This document shows positions 1 to 4,412 of a stretch of 7,691 nucleotides of DNA, one piece after another. A program made the translations under genes and the position numbers. Below the pieces are notes generated by a model. That model was given only the letters and a program-made list of their open reading frames with translations, did no database searches and was not told where the DNA came from. Origin of the DNA: CAZYWA01 sp964650975 [NCBI: uncultured bacterium] (lineage in GTDB: Bacteria > JADJOY01); NCBI GenBank assembly GCA_964650975.1, contig CAZYWA010000400.1:1-7691 (forward strand), read 5' to 3'. How positions within the stretch are numbered: position 1 is the first letter of the stretch; each line of letters opens with the position of its first letter.

Positions 1-783
1 GCAGCAGGGCGACCGGGACGCGCTGGGAGCGCGCACGCAGGCCGCGATGACCGCCTCGCGGCCCGTTACCCGGATCGGGCGCTCGCCCTCGCGCTGGACG
101 TCACGAACGCAGAGCAACGTGTCGCTGCGGTTCAGCGGACGGAGCAACGGTTCGGCATGATCGATGTTCTCGTCAACAACGCGGGCATCGACTACATCGG
201 GGCAATCGAGGAGCAAGAGGAGCACGACTACCGCGCGATCTTCGAGGTGAACTTCTTCGGCGCGGTGTCCATGCTGCGCCTGGTCCTGCCCGGAATGCGC
301 GCACGCAAGCAGGGCACGATCGTCAACGTCTCGTCGATGGACGGCATCGCGAGCCTCCCAGTGAATGGCTTCTACTCGTCGAGCAAGTTCGCTCTCGAGG
401 GCTTGACGGAATCGCTGTGGCAGGAGATCGAGCCGATCGGCTTGCGCGCGTTCTTGGTCGAGCCGGGCTCGTTCCGCACCGGGCTCGCGGATCGTACGAA
501 GTTCTCGGGCACCCCGATCGAGGCGTACGCGGCGACTTCCGGAGCGTTCCGCAAGGTCATGGCGAGCATGACCCCGGAGATGTTTCCTGGTGACCCTGTT
601 CGCGCAGCCGAGGCGATCTACGAGGTCGTGGCCTCGGATCGTCCGCGCCACTGGGTCATCCTCGGAAGCGATGCGTATCGTCTGATCGGCGCGAAGCTCG
701 ACAAGCTGCGTGCCGAGTACGACGCGGGCCGCGAGATGGCTTTTCGCACCGACTACCCGAACAGCGGCCCGCCCATCCTCTGA
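1..783 (+). CDS. Short-chain dehydrogenase/reductase (SDR), 5'-partial
   Basis: This is an NAD(P)-dependent oxidoreductase of the classical SDR family, probably cytosolic; its substrate cannot be read from sequence. The window starts inside the gene, so the N-terminal Gly-rich nucleotide-binding motif is missing. Visible family marks are the DVT segment, the NNAG motif (175-186), the catalytic Ser of the IVNVSS strand (334-336), Tyr (373-375) and Lys (385-387) in a YxxxK spacing, and the EPG turn after strand 6. About 260 codons lie in the window, close to a full SDR of 250-290 residues. The frame is open from base 1, but residues encoded by bases 1-50 do not look like an SDR. The +2 frame there reads GDR-x-ALGAR, which resembles the usual second strand, so one base may be missing near 40-52. 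The nearest downstream gene is an IS remnant, so no operon partner is visible. Family assignment is secure. Confidence 0.93.
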   Translation, partial: AAGRPGRAGSAHAGRDDRLAARYPDRALALALDVTNAEQRVAAVQRTEQRFGMIDVLVNNAGIDYIGAIEEQEEHDYRAIFEVNFFGAVSMLRLVLPGMRARKQGTIVNVSSMDGIASLPVNGFYSSSKFALEGLTESLWQEIEPIGLRAFLVEPGSFRTGLADRTKFSGTPIEAYAATSGAFRKVMASMTPEMFPGDPVRAAEAIYEVVASDRPRHWVILGSDAYRLIGAKLDKLRAEYDAGREMAFRTDYPNSGPPIL

Positions 784-950
784 ACGCATCGCGATCGTCG
801 TCATCGGTCGCCGCCACGGCCGGGGCTGCGGCTTCAGTCTGCCACCTCGAACTTCGCGGAAACGGCACGCGCGACGACAGGATCCGACTCGCCACCTTCG
901 TCCCGTTCAGCTCGTTCCCGCGCGAGCGGCTCCTCGAACAGCTTTTTCCG
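784..950. other. Gene-free stretch after the dehydrogenase
   Basis: No convincing intact gene is present. On the + strand, the frame that later reads as transposase (first bases at multiples of 3) has no stop from at least 711 to 1118 and keeps high G/C at third positions. From about 846 it reads like protein (for example RLATFVPFSSFPRERLLEQ), but there is no start codon with a ribosome binding site and I do not recognise the part before 951. It may be older debris from the same insertion event or another gene fragment. Confidence 0.45.
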
Positions 951-1068
951 GGTACCCAGTACACCGAGATCCGCTACACCGAGCGTCTCGCCGCGATGGG
1001 CGCGGTGCGGTCCGTTGGCAGTGTCGGCGACTCCGACGACAACGCCCTCCGAGACGATCAACGGCCTT
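951..1068 (+). pseudogene. IS3-family transposase remnant (catalytic-domain fragment), frameshifted
   Basis: The translation reads GTQYTEIRYTERLAAMGAV and then RSVGSVGDSDDNAL. From memory of the family, this matches the block around the last catalytic residue of IS3-family OrfB transposases (GSQY..IRYTERL...SVGSVGDSYDNALAETINGL). After NAL (1041-1049) the frame is broken. Dropping the single base at 1050 restores E-T-I-N-G-L (1051-1068), which supplies the Glu of the DDE triad. The conserved Tyr of GDSYDN is Asp here. The upstream HHSD motif with the second catalytic Asp is absent, and downstream similarity fades; a possible RGG-PR trace near 1095-1115 is too weak to call. No start, no intact reading frame and no clear terminal inverted repeats are visible. 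It is therefore a dead fragment of about 40 codons, marking a past insertion between the dehydrogenase and the exported protein gene. Confidence 0.85.
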
Positions 1069-1123
1069 TCGTCAGACGATGCAACCCGGATCTCGAGGTG
1101 GACCCAGGGTGTCCGTCGTAGGA

Positions 1124-1148
1124 GTCGCGGCAGAGATCCTGCCGCGAC
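1124..1148. other. Perfect 10-bp stem-loop
   Basis: The arms GTCGCGGCAG (1124-1133) and CTGCCGCGAC (1139-1148) are fully complementary around a 5-base loop, AGATC. No T-run follows on either strand, so it is not a classical intrinsic terminator. It sits between the transposase remnant and the next gene and could be an insertion-element end, a transcriptional barrier or a leader-RNA structure. Confidence 0.7.
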
Positions 1149-1161
1149 GGTGTAGCCCGCA

Positions 1162-1178
1162 GGAAACAGCTTGTTTCC
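1162..1178. other. Perfect 7-bp stem-loop
   Basis: GGAAACA (1162-1168) and TGTTTCC (1172-1178) pair perfectly around a 3-base loop, GCT. It starts 13 bases after the previous hairpin and ends 112 bases before the exported protein's start. It could be an operator dyad or part of the leader of that gene; the sequence alone does not decide. Confidence 0.6.
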
Positions 1179-1276
1179 GTCATCAATCCGTACGGCATGT
1201 CGTCAACCGGACTGGCACTCGCCGGCCTCCCTGACGTATCAAAGGAGGCGTCGACTCGGTTCGGCGCGCCGAGAGC

Positions 1277-1285
1277 GGAAAGGAA
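1277..1285 (+). promoter_or_regulatory. Ribosome binding site deciding the start at 1291
   Basis: GGAAAGGAA ends five bases before ATG 1291 and contains AGGA at workable Shine-Dalgarno spacing. The 40 in-frame codons upstream (from 1171) encode an Arg-rich stretch with no protein character, and they would put the signal peptide about 55 residues into the chain. The 1291 start is therefore preferred. Confidence 0.65.
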
Positions 1286-1290
1286 CGCGC

Positions 1291-2559
1291 ATGGATTTGA
1301 TGGTTCGGATCCTCAGCCTGAACCTCGGAAGGGCCGCTGGCACACGAGCCGCGGTTGCCGTGTGTGCGTTCCTCACGGCGGTGCTCGCCGCGGTGCCCGC
1401 GCGATCGGGCGGTACCCCGGACTCCACGTATCTCTGGGACGAGTCGTCGATCGACACGGTCGATGACGCAGGGCTCTCGCTCTACGTGGCCGCGAACAAT
1501 TTCGCGATCGACGGCGACGCGGTCCGGCTCAAGCGGGTCGACGCGTGGATCGGCGAGCTCGTCAACAGCAAGCCAGGAGTCCTCGAGGGATTCAGTGGCT
1601 CGATCAGCTGGGCGATCTACGCGGACTCGGGAGGCGTGCCGGGCGCGTTGATCGCGAGTGGTACCGACGACGCGCCGGAGGTGAGCTTCGCCGGCTTCCA
1701 GTTCAGCAGTGATTCGGACGACGTCTTCCACTTCGTCATCCAGCTGCAGCCCCAGGTGGGGCTCGCGGCGACCGGGACCTACTGGCTCGCGCTGCACGAA
1801 GGTCCGTGGCTGTCGCCGGACGACGGCACCGGCATCGGGTGGATTTACAGCGGTCTCACCATGGGCGGAGGCATCTCGTTCTCTTCGAACGTCACCAACC
1901 CGGGAAGCTGGTACCACATCGGGATCACCGAGGACTCCTCGTTCGCGCTGCTCGGCGACTTCGTCTACTGGGGCCAGAGCGACTACGACCTGGACACCGC
2001 GCACGAGGTGGACATCTCGACCCACGTGGCCGCGAAGAAGTTCGCGCTCAACCACCTGACGCAGGTCTTCGACGCCGAGCTCTGGATCGCCGACGACCTC
2101 GTCAACGACAACGGCCGCATCGACTCGTTCGGCGGCGCGATCAGCTGGGCGCTCTACGACGACGACGCGGGCTCGCCGGGGAGCCTGCTCGCGAGTGGCA
2201 CCGACGACGCCCCGCGCGTGAAGGACACCGGCTCGCAGGACACCGCGGGTGCCGACGTGGCGCGGGTGCGGATCCACCTGGGGCCGGGCGTCACGATCCC
2301 CACCGGATTTCACTGGCTTGCGCTCCACGAAGGCACCTGGGAGGCGCCCTCCGACGGGAGCCCGATCTGGCTCCTCGGGTCCCACACGACGTCCTATGCC
2401 CCGATGAAGATCGCCGGCTCGATCAGCCAAACGTCGTGGTCGAGCGCGGTGGCCGACGGCGCGATCGTGCTCTACAACGACCAGATCTGGAGCTCGGGCT
2501 TCGAGTCCGGCTCGTCGTGCTCTTGGGCAGTCCGGACGGGCGGCCTCACGTGCCCGTGA
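1291..2559 (+). CDS. Exported protein with two tandem beta-rich domains and a GFESG-type C-terminus
   Basis: This 422-residue protein is predicted to be secreted or surface-located. Residues 1-39 look like a signal peptide: Arg at 14 and 19, hydrophobic core about 20-35, and a possible cleavage after an Ala near 37. The mature part is a tandem duplication with a period of about 177-179 residues. Repeat 1 (about 45-215) and repeat 2 (about 222-395) share a V-A-A-x-x-F-A opening, an ISWA-[IL]-Y strand (105-110 and 284-289), a [VS]PG turn, ASGTDDAP, and [YH]WLALHEG (164-171 and 341-348). The fold looks all-beta and recalls the 'choice-of-anchor'-type extracellular domains, in which a PG turn is followed by a Y/H-W-L strand; that comparison is from memory. 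The last 24 residues contain GFESG then CSW and a second Cys near the end. This recalls the short GFE-G-containing C-terminal tails of many Gram-negative exported proteins. No catalytic motif is visible. It has its own ribosome binding site and stands alone. The biochemical role is unknown. Confidence 0.85.
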   Translation: MDLMVRILSLNLGRAAGTRAAVAVCAFLTAVLAAVPARSGGTPDSTYLWDESSIDTVDDAGLSLYVAANNFAIDGDAVRLKRVDAWIGELVNSKPGVLEGFSGSISWAIYADSGGVPGALIASGTDDAPEVSFAGFQFSSDSDDVFHFVIQLQPQVGLAATGTYWLALHEGPWLSPDDGTGIGWIYSGLTMGGGISFSSNVTNPGSWYHIGITEDSSFALLGDFVYWGQSDYDLDTAHEVDISTHVAAKKFALNHLTQVFDAELWIADDLVNDNGRIDSFGGAISWALYDDDAGSPGSLLASGTDDAPRVKDTGSQDTAGADVARVRIHLGPGVTIPTGFHWLALHEGTWEAPSDGSPIWLLGSHTTSYAPMKIAGSISQTSWSSAVADGAIVLYNDQIWSSGFESGSSCSWAVRTGGLTCP

Positions 2560-2630
2560 GTGGACGATCGAAGGTGTGTCTGGAACCCGGCGTTTTCTCG
2601 GCCCATCGGCTCGAAATCGGCCCTCGTGGG

Positions 2631-2722
2631 GCATTTTGGCAATACACAATTGTCCTATTTGGTAATATCGAATCTTCCAGTTCGGTAAGGTCAAACTGTC
2701 CAGTTTGGCAACCCCGTAGCTA
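2631..2722. repeat. Four tandem copies of a 23-bp direct repeat
   Basis: The core TTYGGYAA recurs at 2635 (TTTGGCAA), 2658 (TTTGGTAA), 2681 (TTCGGTAA) and 2704 (TTTGGCAA), each exactly 23 bases from the last. Taking units 2631-2653, 2654-2676, 2677-2699 and 2700-2722, the first unit begins GC and the others CC. Most units continue with T/C-rich then A-rich positions such as TC-R-AA ahead of the next unit; the fourth is degenerate after the core. The array ends 22 bases before the start codon of the small gene. Regularly phased repeats near two helical turns suggest multiple same-face protein sites (operators or iterons). Confidence 0.85.
2692..2707. promoter_or_regulatory. Operator-like dyad CAAACTG-TC-CAGTTTG
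   Basis: The 7-bp arms are perfect around a 2-base spacer and straddle the junction of repeat units 3 and 4. The equivalent junction of units 2 and 3 is an imperfect version (CGAATCT-TC-CAGTTCG), and that of units 1 and 2 is weaker. The direct repeats can therefore be read as a ladder of dyads for a dimeric DNA-binding protein, acting just upstream of the gene at 2745. Confidence 0.6.
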
Positions 2723-2744
2723 CCACCGCCAGCCGAGGTGCCCC

Positions 2745-3068
2745 ATGGCCAAGTGGGACGATAGGCAGAGACCGAAGCCGGGACCCGAGCGCGACAGAGC
2801 GATCGTCGCCGCCCTCGGCAGCGAGCTCGTCGATGGTGGCGCTCCGCCGCCCTACAGCACCGACGAGAAGGCAATGAACGAGCTGGTCGCGACGGTCGAG
2901 CGCGCTCTCGAGCTTCGACTGAAGGCCGAGCTCATCGAGGGCCGCGTGTGGACCGCCGCCTTCCTTCCGATCGGCCATGACGGACCGTTCCCGCGCGTGC
3001 CGGGACGGAGCCGTGTGGACGCCGTCTCGGCTGCGGCGCTGCTCGCCCTCTTGGACGCGAAGAGCTGA
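2745..3068 (+). CDS. Small acidic protein, possible phage ABA-sandwich-like domain
   Basis: This 107-residue protein starts at ATG 2745, with GAGG at 2735-2738 as ribosome binding site. The N-terminal ~20 residues are charged and Pro-rich. PPYSTD (34-40) is followed by a helix-like AMNELV stretch, a W-x-A-x-F strand (69-73), and a C-terminal Ala/Leu-rich helix (AAALLALL, about 96-103). The order YSTD, helix, W-x-A-x-F, terminal A-rich helix resembles small phage proteins of the ABA-sandwich type as I remember them, but it lacks a firm signature and I give this only as a candidate. No signal peptide or membrane segment is seen. The gene is preceded by the 23-bp repeat ladder, which probably controls it, and runs convergently into the AraC gene. 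Codon use is high-GC like its neighbours. That it is a real gene is fairly likely; its function is not known. Confidence 0.7.
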   Translation: MAKWDDRQRPKPGPERDRAIVAALGSELVDGGAPPPYSTDEKAMNELVATVERALELRLKAELIEGRVWTAAFLPIGHDGPFPRVPGRSRVDAVSAAALLALLDAKS

Positions 3069-3160
3069 GTCCGGAACGCCGGAAGCCCGGCGATCGGCGG
3101 CGGGCGGCGCACCGAGCGCTGCTCGCGAACGGACGGCCACCCGCGCGTCGAGCGTGGTCG

Positions 3161-3176
3161 GCCCGCACCGGCGGGC
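3161..3176. terminator. Stem-loop between convergent genes
   Basis: GCCCGC (3161-3166) and GCGGGC (3171-3176) pair perfectly around ACCG. On the minus strand the hairpin follows the regulator's stop codon immediately. There is no T-run, so termination is inferred from position only. A weaker hairpin (GCCGG-AAGC-CCGGC, 3078-3091) lies on the other side, just after the stop of the small + strand gene. The ~108 bases between the two genes hold nothing else I can support. Confidence 0.4.
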
Positions 3177-4259
3177 TCACCTGCCCGGAGCCCTCCGGAG
3201 CGGCCGCGCCGGCCCCGCGCGGCGCGCTCGGGCCGCGAGGCGCCGGCGGTAGGCCGCGGGCGGCACGCGTTCCCAGCGCTTGAACGCGCGGCGAAAGTTC
3301 GCGAGGTCGGAGTAGCCGAGCGTGTAGGCGAGCTGCTCGATGGTGAGGAGGCCCGACTTCAAGTGCTCGACGGCGAGCATGTGGCGGACGCTCTCGAGGA
3401 GCTGCTTGTACGAGGTGCCCTCGGCCACCAGCCGGCGGTGAAGGGTGCGCGGCGTCATGTGGAGCACGCGCGCGGTGACCGCGAGGGACGGGAAGCCGTT
3501 CTGCTTCTCGAGGAGCATACGGCGGATGCGCGTGGCGAGCGTCTCGCTGCCGGTGAGCTTGTCGAGCTCGCGCTGGCAGATGGCGAGCGCGTCCTGGTAC
3601 GCCGTGGGGTCGGCGAGCCGTAGCGGTGCGTCGAGGCCGTCGAGCGGCACGACCAGCCCCGCCCATGGCTGCGCGTAGCGCACGTCGCACTGGAAGAGCT
3701 CGCGGGCGAGAGGCGCGTAGTCGGGCGCTTCGAAGGTGAAGCTCGCGCGGCGTACGGTGCAAGTGCCGCGGGCGATCGTGTCCACCAGGTTCTTGATGCT
3801 GAGCAGGATCGCCTCGAGCACCGGGCGGCGGATCTCGCCCAGTGGATGGTTCTCGGCGAACCGGACGCGCAGCTCGCCGCGGTGCGCCTCCGACGAGACC
3901 GAGACCAGCGTGGTGCGGACGCGGGTGTAGCGTTCGAGGACCTCGAGAGCCTGGCGGAGCGTGCCGCTCTGCAGCGCGGCGTAACCCAGGATGCCGTGGG
4001 TGCTCGCGACCAGGCGCTCGCCGACGAAGAGGCCGAGTGCGGGCTCGCGCGCCACGGTGAGCGAGTCGCGCACCAGCTGGTGGAAGACCGCGTAGGGAAC
4101 GGCGAGCGCGGGGTCGTCGAGATGAGCCTCGGTCAGCCGGCTCAGCGCGAGCCAGTGCCTCGGGTCGCCGCCCTGGGCGCGGATCTGGTCGGCGATGTGG
4201 CGGAGGTACTGGACCGGAAGCGTAAAGCTCGGATCGCGACGATCCGTCGGCGCGGCCAT
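3177..4259 (-). CDS. AraC-family transcriptional regulator (arabinose-binding-like sensor domain plus HTH)
   Basis: This 360-residue DNA-binding regulator probably activates the divergent hydroxylase gene. Residues ~15-205 match the helical/beta sensor domain found in the OruR-like AraC subgroup (QYLRHIADQIRAQGGDP start, then LGLFVGERL, GILGYAALQSGTLRQAL). Residues ~255-341 are the paired AraC helix-turn-helix domains: AVTARVLHMTPRTLHRRLVAEG for the first, and the very typical LAYTLGYSDLANFRRAFKRW with the PPAAYRR closing for the second. The last ~19 residues are an Arg/Ala-rich tail beyond the usual end of the family. The start ATG at 4259 has no strong Shine-Dalgarno, but the sensor domain begins about 15 residues later, so it fits. 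AlkR of Acinetobacter, which controls the alkane hydroxylase AlkM, is likewise AraC/XylS-type (established knowledge). That this protein senses alkanes or fatty compounds is inference from its neighbour. Confidence 0.93.
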   Translation of the reverse strand: MAAPTDRRDPSFTLPVQYLRHIADQIRAQGGDPRHWLALSRLTEAHLDDPALAVPYAVFHQLVRDSLTVAREPALGLFVGERLVASTHGILGYAALQSGTLRQALEVLERYTRVRTTLVSVSSEAHRGELRVRFAENHPLGEIRRPVLEAILLSIKNLVDTIARGTCTVRRASFTFEAPDYAPLARELFQCDVRYAQPWAGLVVPLDGLDAPLRLADPTAYQDALAICQRELDKLTGSETLATRIRRMLLEKQNGFPSLAVTARVLHMTPRTLHRRLVAEGTSYKQLLESVRHMLAVEHLKSGLLTIEQLAYTLGYSDLANFRRAFKRWERVPPAAYRRRLAARARRAGPARPLRRAPGR

Positions 4260-4412
4260 CGCTCGACAGCATGAAACCGTCGATCGACCGTGTCAACAAA
4301 TGACCCATCGTTGTCCACGGCGGACCTCTCGACGGGACGCGGGGACGGGCAATTTGGGCAGCGTGAAAGAGGGGTGGTGCCCAAGAGACTCTGCGGAGAC
4401 GCCGGAGGACCT
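4260..4412. promoter_or_regulatory. Divergent regulator/hydroxylase promoter region with two dyads
   Basis: These 153 bases must hold both promoters. GTCGATCGAC (4279-4288) is a perfect 10-bp palindrome, extending imperfectly to 16 bp. GTGTCAAC (4290-4297) and GTTGTCCAC (4310-4318) form an imperfect inverted repeat with a 12-base spacer. Both lie on the regulator's side of the gap and are candidate binding sites for the AraC protein. The hexamer GACGGG is repeated at 4331 and 4344, which carries little information in GC-rich DNA. I cannot defend specific -35/-10 boxes. Confidence 0.5.
4404..4409 (+). promoter_or_regulatory. Ribosome binding site deciding the start at 4413
   Basis: GGAGGA lies three bases before ATG 4413 (four bases from GGAGG). 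It is strong but slightly close. The frame stays open upstream to 4290, but those 41 codons encode no ferredoxin-like sequence and would run through the regulatory dyads. The ferredoxin fold begins soon after residue 10 of the 4413 start. Confidence 0.7.

Larger units (their letters stand above)
2560..2744. other. Intergenic region with an A/T-rich repeat island
   Basis: This 185-base gap separates the exported protein from the small gene at 2745. Its first 70 bases are ordinary GC-rich DNA with no terminator I can defend. From 2631 to about 2712 the composition turns A/T-rich, unlike anything else in the window, and is made of the 23-bp repeats described separately. TAATAT at 2663-2668 resembles a -10 box, but I find no -35 element at 16-18 bp spacing. 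Confidence 0.6.

Noticed and set aside
1213-1227. Possible sigma-54 promoter (TGGCAC)
   Set aside because: The -12 half (TTGC with GC at the right spacing from GG) is missing; CC occupies the position.
710-1234. 174-codon + strand frame after the dehydrogenase
   Set aside because: It is Arg-rich with no protein character. The neighbouring frame in the same stretch carries the IS3 transposase motifs.
1241-1248. AAAGGAGG, a perfect Shine-Dalgarno
   Set aside because: No ATG, GTG or TTG follows at usable distance; the nearest sensible start, 1291, is over 40 bases away and has its own site.
2631-2722. CRISPR array
   Set aside because: The units are contiguous and degenerate with no unique spacers between conserved repeats, and no cas gene is present.
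1183-2874. 563-codon open frame on the minus strand
   Set aside because: It runs antisense to the exported protein gene and is a shadow: Arg/Val-rich with no domain, while the + strand shows a signal peptide and a clean domain duplication.
2932-4308. 458-codon minus-strand frame overlapping the AraC gene
   Set aside because: It is Arg/Pro/Ala-rich in the alternative frame of the regulator, which has unmistakable helix-turn-helix motifs.
4290-4412. N-terminal extension of the hydroxylase fusion
   Set aside because: The upstream in-frame codons encode no ferredoxin sequence and overlap regulatory dyads; a strong ribosome binding site precedes 4413.
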